This document shows positions 1-9,912 of a stretch of DNA of 64,000 bases, in pieces. The notes beneath the pieces were generated by a model. The model saw nothing but the letters and a program-made list of their open reading frames with translations. It was not told the origin of the DNA and did no database searches. This stretch comes from Isoetes taiwanensis (Eukaryota; Streptophyta; Lycopodiopsida; Isoetales; Isoetaceae), in assembly GCA_021234155.1 (NCBI GenBank), contig JAJEKV010000065.1:4641594-4705593 (forward strand). The letters run 5' to 3'. Position 1 is the first letter of the stretch. Each line of letters begins with the position of its first letter. The position numbers and the translations under genes are program-made.

Positions 1-1
1 C

Positions 2-1124
2 ATAGAGCATGGTAGGCTTATTCATGACCTTCTTATTAGTAGAGGACGACATACTGATGTGGCATTGCAAAATGCCATAATGGATATGTATGCTATGTGT
101 AGGAGCCTGAAGGAAGCAGGTAGCATTCTATGTAATGTCTTAAACTGGGATTTTTTTTGTGATATGGAGTATAGTGATCTCAGGGTATGCCAAGAGTCAT
201 GAAACCCAACATACTTTTGACTGCTCTGAAGAAATAGTTTTGGAAGTCATAATGCCAAACAAAGTCACATAGCTGAGCATCCTTCATGCTCATGCAATGT
301 AAAACGTAAAATCTTTTTTCACAGTTGGAATTTTAAATTCCAACTTTCTTCAGACCTTGTCTTTGGGGAATGCACTTGTGGATATGCACATAAAGTATAT
401 GTACATAAAGGGAGCTCATGAACTTGTATCAAAGCCAGATGAAGACGTAGTTTCCTAGACTGCATTGATTGCTGGACATGCACAACACAACAATATTGCA
501 TATGCCATGCATTATCTTATGTGCATAGAACAAAGAGGTATTCGAGCAACTGTAGTTTCCTGGACTGCAATTATTGGAGAATGTGCTGAATACATGGAAG
601 ATTTTTTGGCTCTTGAATTATCTACGAGGATGTAAAAGGTAGATATAAGGTCAAACAAAATGGCATTTCTCACTACTTTGAACGTTTGTAGCAGCATTGC
701 CGAATTGGGAAAGTTGAAGTTGGTGAATCTGATGTTATGTTGTGATGGGAAATTCAACTTGTTGATATGTATTAGTGGAGGCAATGCAAGTCTTTGAAAA
801 TTAGCAAATCAGACCATTGCTTTCTGGACTGTGATGATTGCTATATTTGTCCATCATGGTAATGCTGGATTGGTTGTGCAGTGCTTTCAAGATATGGAAT
901 GAACGGCACCAATCCAAATGAAGTATCATTCATTTGTGTTCCTATTGGCTAATTAAGGACAATGATATTTCAGGTATATGACAGGAACCCTTGGCTTGAG
1001 ACCAATTACAAATCATTACAGCTATGTGATAGACCTTCTAAATCGAGCAAGAAAGTTCAAAGAAGCAAAAGATATGCGTCACTTCATACAGTTTAAAGAT
1101 ATGCGTCACTTCATACAGTTTAAA
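2..1124 (+). pseudogene. Decayed PPR (PLS-class) protein gene, 5' end outside window
   Basis: Fragments in shifting plus-strand frames read like a plant PPR protein. In order I see a stretch with DVALQNAIMDMYAMC near 55-110, NALVDMH near 365, VVSxTALIAGHAQ near 447-485, VVSWTAIIGECAEY near 553-595, TTLNVCSSIAELGKLK near 673-720, and a terminal motif like GLRPITNHYSYVIDLLNRA near 990-1055. These correspond to successive L, S and P motifs in the usual order. Intact relatives are RNA-binding proteins of mitochondria or plastids that act in transcript editing and processing. At least four frame changes and several in-frame stops separate the pieces, so this copy cannot make a PPR protein. The gene enters from the left edge. 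A perfect 27-bp duplication ends the homology. Confidence 0.85.
1071..1124. repeat. Perfect 27-bp tandem duplication
   Basis: The unit beginning GATATGCGTCACTTC is present twice with no mismatch. It lies at the end of the PPR relic and is probably a recent slippage or repair duplication. Confidence 0.95.
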
Positions 1125-2700
1125 TATGCAGAATGCATGGCAATGTCAACCTGATGTTCTGTCTTTACCTGATAATTTAAAGTATTTAATCTTCTTTAAC
1201 TTCTCTATTTAGTTTAGGTTATACAAGTAGACCCGTGCATCTCCATCTTGTAGTTCTAGTTAGTATCTTAGAGGATTGTACATATAAGACTAACCTGACA
1301 TAGGAGGTGAAATTTATTGCACTGAAGGAACATGCTACAGAAAATAATTTTTGAGATTAGACTTGGATTTCTAGAGTTCTTGATCAATGTGGCTAGATTA
1401 AAATTCACTAAGAATTCCAATCCATTGCTATATAGAATTATTTCATACAAGACATTTATCGTGGCGGCCAAGGCTCCGGACCGCCATAGCCAGTTCCGGC
1501 GGCATGCTGCGCTAAACCTACAGACAGTCGTCGCCTTTTTTGCACCAAAAGATGGGTAAGCTTCAGTCCTTACGATTTCCAAGGAAGCTTCTCTTGCCTA
1601 TCTCTTATTTCTCTGCATGTTTTCTATCCACCACCATAGCAACTGCCGAACGCCATACTATAATGCAATGGTATCAGCACTGGATGGAAAGGATTTTTTC
1701 CAATAAAAACATGGCAGAATAACATGAAAATAGATTGCGGCGCGAAGATATTAGGAAGGGACAAAAAAAAGAAAAAAAACCAAACTGTTTTATATAGAAT
1801 TATTTCATATAACAATAAATGCGTGGTACATATAACGTAACGATTTCATTGTCAGGGAAATTATCTTCCCCATTCCAACTGTGTGCCAATGAGGAAAAAT
1901 ATTTATTGCCCCGATTCCAATTGGGTGCAGTTGATTGAAATGAAAAATGTTTGAACACTTGGAGGCAATGCATTGGTCATTTTGCATTTTTGTATTGAAG
2001 CCCTTGATTGAGAGAATATTTCGTATTATATTCCAAGTCAAAGGCTATTAAGTTTTTAAGAATAAAAGAGCATGCAAGTATCAATGGGTGCAAAACACAT
2101 AATTCAAAATACAGTCGATGCATCAAAGCTCTAAAAAAATTCATGCCAATGGAACAAGAGTTTGGGATGAAGCAGCATGCACTGCCATGCTCATAATCAC
2201 ATCATAGAGGAGCGACACCTGTTGGAAGTGAAGGAAAGAAGAGAAGACCTGAGCGAAAAACTGAAAGAAGTTATGAAGATTGAATCGAGCAATCCCAAAG
2301 GCCAAAAAATTTGTGAGGTATAGCAGAAAGAAAATCGGATGCTGTAAATGAAATGGCACCGCTAGAAAATCTACAGACGGGTCTACTACGCCTGCCTTGC
2401 TTGCTAAATTCTCTTTTTGCTACCTAAATCTCCTACCTTGCTACTTCAGCTATGACTTCTACCCTAAGCCTTAGAAAAACATTGGGTTGACGGAATGGAA
2501 CCTCCAGGTTCATTGGCCTCACCAGAGCCCTCACTCATTGGCCCCTGCACAAGCCATAGAATTGCAGATGATATACGCCAAGGACATGAGAAAAGGCTTT
2601 GAGCCTTTTTGGGCTACGTGGGCCTTTGAGCCTTTGGTCCAAAGGAGGACCAAAGGGGCGTGCATGCTATATAGTTGCTCAAAGGAGAGCTCTAGGGCAG
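1125..2700. other. Gene-free stretch with a repeated AT-rich end motif
   Basis: I see no supported gene. The 17-mer TATAGAATTATTTCATA occurs at about 1431 and again at about 1793. After the first copy comes ATTTATCGTGGCGGCC and a GC-rich block (1457-1520) unlike its surroundings. A rearranged version of this end motif occurs on the other strand at 12155-12205, so both may be ends of one transposon family. 2400-2700 holds no recognisable feature. Confidence 0.4.
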
Positions 2701-2739
2701 CTGTGTTTTGACTGAGAGTTCGTGGTTGAGTGGTGAGAT

Positions 2740-4665
2740 ATCGTGCTACGTCAAAAGTCCATTTTAGTGGTATTAGAGCAACAAGTTTCGATGCTCAGTT
2801 CTTTTGCCAATGTTAACTTTGAAGGCGAGAAACTCAAGGAGAAACCTTTTGAGTTGGAGAATGATAATTCGCTCATGAGAGAAAAACTTGCTGCTACCAA
2901 GGCTTGAATTGCTGAGTTGCAAGAACTGGATTCTCTGAGAGCGCAGGTGGCGCAGTTGCAGCAAGCTGCAGGGCGTCCACTGGGGCGAATATTTGAAGAT
3001 GTGCATGGTGTTTATGTTTTCATTTTCTTTGATGACATATTAGTTTTTAGTAAGTTTGAGGAAGACCATTACTTGCATTTGCGAGAGGTTTTTCTTCGGT
3101 TAAGGGAGGAGTCTATTACTTTTAATCCTAAGAAAAGTGTCTTTTCTAATCGAAAATTGAATATTTGGTCATATTGTTTGTGCTGAGGGTGGTCTTAAAG
3201 TGGATCCCAATAAGGTACAAGCAATTGTCGATTGGCCAATACCTACTTCGGTTGCTGCATTGCGTTCCTTTTTGGGCTTATGCAGCTATTATAGGAAGTT
3301 TGTCTAGAATTTTCCTCGTTTAGCTTCAAATCTATATTTGTTGCTACGAAAAGATGTTCCTTTCCAATGGAATCACAATCATCAGTTCGTTTCCAAGTTT
3401 TAAAGGATGCCATGGTGAATCCTCCTATTCTGCGTTTGCCAAAGTTTGGTCCACCTTACATGTTATGTGTTGATGGAAGTGGTATGGCTTTGGGAGCAGT
3501 TTTGATGGAGGATGGCCATCCTATTTCTTAAGTTTTTTTATACGGAAAGTAGATATAGTGTTTATGATAAAGAATTTCTAGCTGTGATTCATAATTTGAA
3601 AGTGTGGCGACACTATCTTTTAGGGTCAACGATTCATAATATTTTGACTGGCCACCAAAGCATTAGGCACAGTGTCTTACAGAAAACATTATCGAAAAGG
3701 CAATTGAAATGGGTTGCTTTCATACAACAATATGTTTTCTCGGCGGACTATCGTCCCAGTAAAGAGAATGTTGTGGCAGATGCTTTAAGTTGACGTTATG
3801 CAGTTTGTTCTCTTTCTATAGCGCAATCCAACCATTTGGAGGAAATGAAGCCATTGTATGCCACTGGCCATGATTATACGAATATTTGGTTATTGGCTCA
3901 AAGTGGCAATGCATATAAATATAAGATCATTAATGGGTTCTTATATAAAGGTTCAAAGCTATGCATTGTTCGTGACTTTAGATCACTTATTCTTAGAGAG
4001 GTCCATGATGCACCTACTGCGAGTCGTCGTGGCATGGGGGCGACTTTAGCAAAGCTTCACCATACTTTATTTGGCCTGGATTGCGGAGAAATGTCTTGGT
4101 TCATATTCGTCATTGTGTCACTTGCCAACGGATAAAGAAAGCGAACAAGAAACCTCATGGTGTTCCTTTATCCTTGCCTATTTCGGAAGCAAAGTGGGAG
4201 CAGATCACTATGGATTTCATTGTTGATCTTCCCGCAAGTTCTCGCAAGAATATTGTCATTTGGACGGTTGTTGATTGTTTAGCTAAGCAAGCACATTTTA
4301 TTCCTTGTTCGGATAAGTTGACAGCTTATAGTGCGGCTACACTTTTTATCAAAGAGATATTTAGGCTACATGGTTGCCTAAGATTATTCTATCTGATCGT
4401 GATAAAGTCTACCAGTAAATTCTGGAAGGCATTGTTTATGCAATTGGGAATGGAATTAAGGTTCTCCACTGCTTTTAACCTAGAAACTGATGGACAATCC
4501 GAGGTGGTAAATAAAGTTATTTGCTCCATCTTAAGGGGTTTGTCAATGAACATCAAGGTCATTAGGAAGAGTATTTGCCTATTGCTGAATTTGTGTACAA
4601 CAACACCTATCGGTCTATCTATCAAGAAATTGTTTGGCATTAGTTTTGTTGGAGTCATGACTTAG
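2740..4665 (+). mobile_element. Decayed Ty3/gypsy retrotransposon, internally deleted
   Basis: Pol domains follow in gypsy order. A coiled-coil segment at 2800-2970 runs straight into a reverse transcriptase piece whose YxDD box reads FFDDILVFS (about 3027). Next come a connection region ([16 protein letters not shown] near 3257), RNase H (YSVYDKEFLAVIH near 3555, ending ENVVADALS near 3790), a zinc-binding region and the integrase core (MDFIVDLP near 4210, ETDGQSEVVNK near 4485). Protease and the first half of reverse transcriptase are missing, so a deletion joins the leader or gag side to the palm domain near 2975. TGGTATTAGAGC near 2769 resembles a tRNA-Met primer site. At least six stops or frame changes show the copy is dead. 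I could not place its LTRs. Confidence 0.9.
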
Positions 4666-5640
4666 TCATACTATGTCTGGCGCTGGAGGACCTCTTACCA
4701 TGGAATCATAGCAGTGAGTAGCATCCCTGCCAGGAGAACCACACCACTGTCACAGAGTACAAGAATACCATAGAGAAATACAGATGAACATGAGCATATC
4801 GGAGCAACCCAGGACATCGAACCTGAAAGCCCGATCCCTAAGGATCCAAGAACATATACAAAGACAACGATTGTGCAACGACACGAGCGATAACATGTGA
4901 TGTTCATTACCTTATATAATATACTAGAAACGTGTGCCCGAAAAAAACTAATTTTTTTACAAAGACAAACTTGCAAGATTCAAACATAGGAATGGCTCAA
5001 AGCTTACAACTCAATTTGCATAAAAACAAGATAAAGCTCAATGGGGAGTATTCAATTCACCTCTGCAAAGTAAGAGGCCGTAGACGAAATTTTGCCAATT
5101 ACGTAAACACCAGGCTCCATAACGTTCATTTTCCTCTATTTTTCGTGTTCCCTGATGTAATCTTACAGTAGAAACATCACCTACCTGCTAAAAAACCCAG
5201 CTGGTTGCAAAGTGGATAGCCTCAGAATGCTTGAAACCCTGGACTGGCATTTGTGCAAAGGTGCTTAAGAAAAAAAGTATGTGTAAGAAAAACTGTAGAG
5301 GCATTTCTTTGAGGGAGTTCTGAGTACATGCATCTTGTTGCATCATGGATAAAACAACGAAGATTAACAGTCCAAATTCGCTAGATTGAAATCCAAAAAA
5401 ACGAAGTCTGAGGTTCAATTCTTCATATCGAAGCCCCATTTGTATTGCCTCCAGAAGATGAATTTACAGGACTCCAAAATGCAAAATTCGCAGCTTAAAG
5501 GGAGCTTACATATGGTGGCTCCTATCTTGAACTTATGAAACGGCAGTTGAACCTGTTAAAGAAAAACGTAGAAGATTTAATAATCAATGAGCTACGGCCT
5601 TATGACGGGGTGAAAATGAAGTTACCTTTGTAATCGGTCG
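4666..5640. other. Gene-free stretch after the gypsy relic
   Basis: Nothing resembling a conserved protein is visible on either strand. The open frames here have no recognisable motif and look like chance. The first 250 bases could be the untranslated 3' end of the gypsy copy, but no LTR boundary can be drawn. Confidence 0.4.
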
Positions 5641-5963
5641 TGGCACAGTCATGATCGTTAGCTATTTTACGAATGGAATCACCAACGGTTGGGATTATGC
5701 CACATGAGCCGGCATGTGGCAAAGAAAACGCCTACGTCATGGGTAATAACGTGGGACATCCAACGGCCAGGATCTAAAATGACCCAAGGATCTACGGGTC
5801 AAAATTAACAATCAACTAGGGTACCACTAGCCTAGAAAGGGGAATTGCATGCGTGCAGAAATTGGACGTATAGCATGGGAGGGCGCCACGTGTCTAGAAG
5901 GGGGCACCGCCTAGGGAAGCAGAGGCCCGTAGTATTCCCTCTTCTTCCTGATTCATCTTCTTC
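5641..5963 (+). promoter_or_regulatory. Upstream region of the DUF641 gene, with palindrome and G-box
   Basis: A perfect inverted repeat of 8 bp (GCCACATG then CATGTGGC, 6-bp loop) spans 5699-5720. A CACGTG G-box, the core site of plant bZIP and bHLH factors, lies in GCCACGTGTC near 5886, about 75 bp upstream of the start codon. No clear TATA box is seen. A regulatory role is inferred from position only. Confidence 0.4.
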
Positions 5964-7385
5964 ATGGCCCATAATCTAAATCGATCTAGCTCTCGAAATC
6001 GGCCCAATCTTGCAGAATTTACCAGCAGCACAGTGCCCAATTCTTCCCTCTTCGACCTATCCCACCTTGCCGCCGGATTGCCCACCATAGCCGAGCTTCC
6101 AGAGGCCCCCGAGCCCAGCCGTAGACGCCCCCCTCGCCCCAGATCTTCCCATATTTCTTCTGACCCTGTTGTAGATTCTAACCTTATTTTTCACGGTGAT
6201 GAATCTAGCTCTGAAGGTTTTAGACTCGAAAAGGGTAATTCTGGTTGCCACCCAAAAGGGGGATTAGGGCTTCTCAGTAATTTTATTACTTGTTGGTCCC
6301 ATAAGGCGCCCGAGTCGAAGAATTGGGAGAGAAAAAGAGCTGCTGCTTTGCTTGAATTGAGTAAGAGGCAACAGGCTGCCCTTGCTGATAAGCAGGACAC
6401 CATAGACATGCTTGAATGGCAGCTTGAGCAGGTCCAGGCTATGGCGGATAAAGAACACGAGCTTCAGGAACGGGAAAATGTCATGCACAGATTTTCTAGC
6501 CAAAGTGGTGCAGGGATTGATTCAGGTGTTAGGTTAAAACCTGATCAGACAAGAGCTCAACCTAGGGCAGATTATGCTCAGAGTCGGGAAAATTTAGGTT
6601 GTGAAGGTGGTTTTGATTCTAGGGATCAAAGTAGAACAACCCAAGACGATCAACCAATACATGATACCGAGCTTTCTGCCACCCTTTTGTTGTTTGAAAT
6701 GGCAGTTATAAGAGCTCGGCTTTCAATCCGGTATTTCTGCAATTGTTTTATTAAACAGATGGAGGTTTCAGGGTACCCAGTTTGCCGGACTTTGGCAGAG
6801 ATGGAACCTGGTTCAGTTTTCTTAAGAAAAGAACACACTGCATTTGTGTTAGACTCAAGGATCAACAAGGCTTTTTTCCATTGTTTTGAAAATGATAGCT
6901 TTGATGATACTGGGTTGATGAAAATTTTGGATCCAGAAAAACGCTGTGCAGCCAGGCTTGAGGAATACAAGAGGATGAAGCTACAGAATGTGACAGATTT
7001 GGTGAACATGAATAGTGGATGTTTTGAACCAGAGTTTTTTAAGTTTTGCCAGACCAAGACTAAAGAAATGTGGGCACTTTTTCAAATGAGTGTTATCTTT
7101 AAGAACATGGAGGAAAGGGAGGCCTTCACAGGAGCTTTCTTGGACGTTGCAAAAGGTGTATGGCTTCTTCACCGCCTTGCGTTTTCGATGAATCCTCCTG
7201 TTGTGATCTTAAGAGTAGGAAGAGGAATGGATATTGATTCAATGTATGTTGAGCCTGTTGCAATTCCTGGTGATTATTGCCACAAATGTATTGTTCCCAA
7301 GGTAGAGTTTATGATCATGCCAGGTTTCAGGACTCACAAGAAGATTATCAAGTGTCAGGTATACCCGCATGTCCGATGCAAATAG
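5964..7385 (+). CDS. DUF641 / GIL1-IRKI family protein, 473 aa, intact
   Basis: A single uninterrupted frame of 473 codons matches the plant-specific DUF641 family. Arabidopsis members include GIL1, needed for gravitropic responses in light, and IRKI, which interacts with a receptor-like kinase. Residues 1-85 are Ser/Pro/Arg-rich and low in complexity. A charged coiled coil follows at about 118-172 (KRQQAALADKQDT). The DUF641 core begins near 235 (TELSATLLLFEMAVIRARL). The conserved C-terminal domain runs from about 315 to the end, with KFCQTKTKEMW and a final MPGF...KCQVYPHVRCK. Length and the position of the last motif agree with complete family members. The first ATG of the frame was taken as start; a G-box lies about 75 bp upstream. 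This is the one host gene in the window with no break. The exact paralogue cannot be named from sequence alone. Confidence 0.9.
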   Translation: MAHNLNRSSSRNRPNLAEFTSSTVPNSSLFDLSHLAAGLPTIAELPEAPEPSRRRPPRPRSSHISSDPVVDSNLIFHGDESSSEGFRLEKGNSGCHPKGGLGLLSNFITCWSHKAPESKNWERKRAAALLELSKRQQAALADKQDTIDMLEWQLEQVQAMADKEHELQERENVMHRFSSQSGAGIDSGVRLKPDQTRAQPRADYAQSRENLGCEGGFDSRDQSRTTQDDQPIHDTELSATLLLFEMAVIRARLSIRYFCNCFIKQMEVSGYPVCRTLAEMEPGSVFLRKEHTAFVLDSRINKAFFHCFENDSFDDTGLMKILDPEKRCAARLEEYKRMKLQNVTDLVNMNSGCFEPEFFKFCQTKTKEMWALFQMSVIFKNMEEREAFTGAFLDVAKGVWLLHRLAFSMNPPVVILRVGRGMDIDSMYVEPVAIPGDYCHKCIVPKVEFMIMPGFRTHKKIIKCQVYPHVRCK

Positions 7386-8667
7386 CAGATGTTTAAAACA
7401 AGAGGGTTGGATCTTAAACCAAAAACATTTAACATTGCCTTCATCAAAGGCCAAGAAAGTCAATAGGATTTGACATTTCAGAATGCCCAGCTCTTCAAAG
7501 GACTTCAAGCTGATGAAGCTTCTTAACAAAGGAAATTCTTTGGCATGTATAAAGATATTCTCAGGTTAGTCATCATTGTCATCATTCTACAAAACAGACT
7601 ATGAATTCTATCATTTGTCGCTAACTGTTTAGAATATTTAGCTGCATCTTATGGGCCTGCGACAGCTTTTGTACATTACATGATCTTGTACACAAAAAAT
7701 AATATGCTGATTATCATTCTGCAATGTTAAATAATGTTGATTTGTTCGTATGTAATTCCTTGAAATTGGAAAGTATTTAACAATATAGAATGTTGTCAGC
7801 ACTGTTGTATTGCTGGCTCAGGTCGTGGCGACTGCCTGCTTGGAAGAGTCGTTACGTCCATGGCATTCAATGCCTTCATTTTTCTCGAAGGAAAATTTGA
7901 AATTTTGGCATTTCATTTGCCCGTGGTACAGCCATGTTATGAAGAACCAAAGGCACCCAGAACATTACATAGCAAAGGGAATTTCGCAAAACAGCCAGTT
8001 GGAAAAGCTGAGTTGGGTTCAATCAAATTTCTAGAGAAAACTGCTAACTGGAATCTGATGCATATTCATGGGGGCAAATATCTTGTAACTTCACAACAGA
8101 ATGGATTGGTAAGAGAGACTTACAATCTGACAGTTGGTTTAAGCCACTTAAATATTATCTGAATTTTTTGCAGATGGAAGAAATCTATGTTCTAGAGGAC
8201 TTTTAAGATGTATAATACAAAAAGTATATCCAGTATTTGTCGATTTATTCCCCAGCATTAAATGGATGACAAAATTGAGAATATGGAACTTAGTTGACTC
8301 CTTTACACTTTGGCCACGGTGGATCTTCTTAGGTGGCTTCAAGAAGGTCGTGTGTATCTTCTTCTTAGCATGGTTGACCTCCAGCAGTAACTATGGATAT
8401 ATAAATCTGTTGCTGCTTTGAATACAAGTTTATAGATTTTCCTTGAGCGAAGAAGAATATTTTAAAAGTTGGCTTCCAGTTATAGTCTTGGCTACTTTAT
8501 GACTTGTTGAATTCTCAACTCCAAGGTTAATGGCTTGACATAACTGTTATTTTGTGCAAATTATCTAGGTTATCAGTGTTGGTTGGCTAATCTCGAGAAA
8601 TTGTGCGATGGTTTCTTATTTAGGTGTTAGACTCGTGAGTGAACCTCTTTTCTTTTACGTTAGAAAA
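7386..8667. other. 3' flank of the DUF641 gene, no supported gene
   Basis: The first few hundred bases are probably 3' UTR. A frame at 7860-8162 (100 aa) has no motif I recognise. Nothing else is supported up to the tandem duplication at 8668. Confidence 0.4.
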
Positions 8668-8803
8668 GGGTTCTAAGCTCCTCCTATGGGCCTCCTATGG
8701 GCTTTGATGGCTACGAAGGGGATAAACACCACTGAGGGTTCTAAGCTCCTCCTATGGGCCTCCTATGGGCTTTGATGGCTACGAAGGGGATAAACACCAC
8801 TGA
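8668..8803. repeat. Perfect 68-bp tandem duplication
   Basis: The unit beginning GGGTTCTAAGCTCCTCC and ending AAACACCACTGA occurs twice back to back. Inside each unit the 11-mer CTCCTATGGGC or CCTCCTATGGGC is itself doubled. The last part of each unit, GGGGATAAACACC, forms the left arm of the palindromic block that follows. Confidence 0.95.
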
Positions 8804-8875
8804 GAGCCCATTACCTCAGATAAAGGGGCGAGCCCGTTTATCCGAGGTAATGGCCGAGCAGGGGTGTTTATCCCC
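8786..8875. repeat. Two-level palindrome (nested inverted repeats)
   Basis: The outer arms GGGGATAAACACC (8786-8798) and GGTGTTTATCCCC (8863-8875) are perfect reverse complements. The inner arms ATTACCTC (8810) and GAGGTAAT (ending 8851) extend to 14 of 15 paired positions when the neighbouring GATAAA and TTTATC are included. The loop is about 12 nt and GC-rich. This could be a small foldback element or cruciform. Confidence 0.85.
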
Positions 8876-8904
8876 TTTAACTGGGTGGGCAAGCTGCCTC
8901 ATCT

Positions 8905-9030
8905 CTAGCTAGGATCCGAGCTTCCATAGCTCGGTTATCACAACTTCACAGGGCCATAGATCGGTTATCAGAAGTCCAGAGCTCGATTATCAAGTTCTAG
9001 CCTAGATTATCAGCATCCGAGGCTGAATCC
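8905..9030. repeat. Degenerate short tandem repeat around GCTCGGTTATCA
   Basis: Variants of AGCTCGGTTATCA occur about four times between 8930 and 9020, roughly 25-35 bp apart (AGATCGGTTATCA, AGCTCGATTATCA, CCTAGATTATCA). The spacing is irregular and no function is visible. Confidence 0.5.
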
Positions 9031-9403
9031 AGGGCAAAAAAATCCCTTCGAAGCTGAATGGAGGGCAAAGTTGCAACGCTGTTGATCCTTTCCTCCATTT
9101 CCACTTGCCTGTTATGCCCTATCACAGGGCAGCAATCAACGGCCAGGGATGCGTTGATCTAAACGCCTGCCGGTTAAGGCAAAGTCAAAGTCCTTTACCT
9201 CATGAGAATGGCCCTCCCATGTCCTCGCAGGTTAACTCGATCTAACCGTTCGTTGGAGCTTCACCAACGATTTTCTGCCATAAGATGCCCCTTTTCATCC
9301 TCTTCATACGCTGCTTCCAGAGTGGAGCTATATCCAAGCATTCCGGTAAGCTCCTTTGGTGATTGTAGTGCTTCATTTCCGCAAACGATGTTTGAAGATC
9401 TTT

Positions 9404-9462
9404 GATATCTCTTCTCTATGATCTTTAACCACGATATCTCTTCTCTATGATCTTTAGACCAC
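9404..9462. repeat. 29-bp tandem duplication
   Basis: The unit GATATCTCTTCTCTATGATC plus TTTAACCAC is repeated immediately with one inserted base. The block follows a 67-codon plus-strand frame (9202-9405) that resembles no family I know. Confidence 0.9.
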
Positions 9463-9762
9463 GCCCCTTAAGATGAAAGCAACGATGGCTTCTTGGCTTT
9501 TTCCTCGCTTGGTCATGATGATGAAATGCGAGCCAAGCCCCATAGTTTAATCCCCCTTTTTTATCTATTCCTAGGCTTTGTTTTCCTTCGAGGTTTAGGC
9601 AACCAATCGCATTTTTGATGGCCAAAAGATGGTTTACGTTTAATCTTTTTTTACTATAAGGATTACACATCTATGTTAACTAACCAATCGCACATGATCT
9701 CATAAATTTATCTATGTTAAGATCACAAGGGGTTCTTTCAAGTAATCCAAAAGAATTTCCTT

Positions 9763-9912
9763 ATGCATCCGATGGCTGAGATGTCCAGATCCACGCAATT
9801 GGCATTAACATGGAGTGAACGTGGTAGAGCACAGGATTTAAAAGAATCCATGGGGAAACAACTTATAAGCAAACAAGAATTTGACAGAGATGATGATGAT
9901 GATGCGGCATAA
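9763..9912 (+). CDS. Possible small ORF or exon, 49 aa, hypothetical
   Basis: An ATG-to-TAA frame encodes 49 residues with a polar composition that looks more coding than its surroundings: MHPMAEMSRSTQLALTW near the start and KQEFDRDDDDDAA at the end. The Asp run comes from a GAT microsatellite. No splice partner is identified and I do not recognise the product. It may be chance. Confidence 0.2.
   Translation: MHPMAEMSRSTQLALTWSERGRAQDLKESMGKQLISKQEFDRDDDDDAA

Noticed and set aside
6650-7057. 135-codon minus-strand frame
   Set aside because: Antisense shadow of the DUF641 coding sequence.
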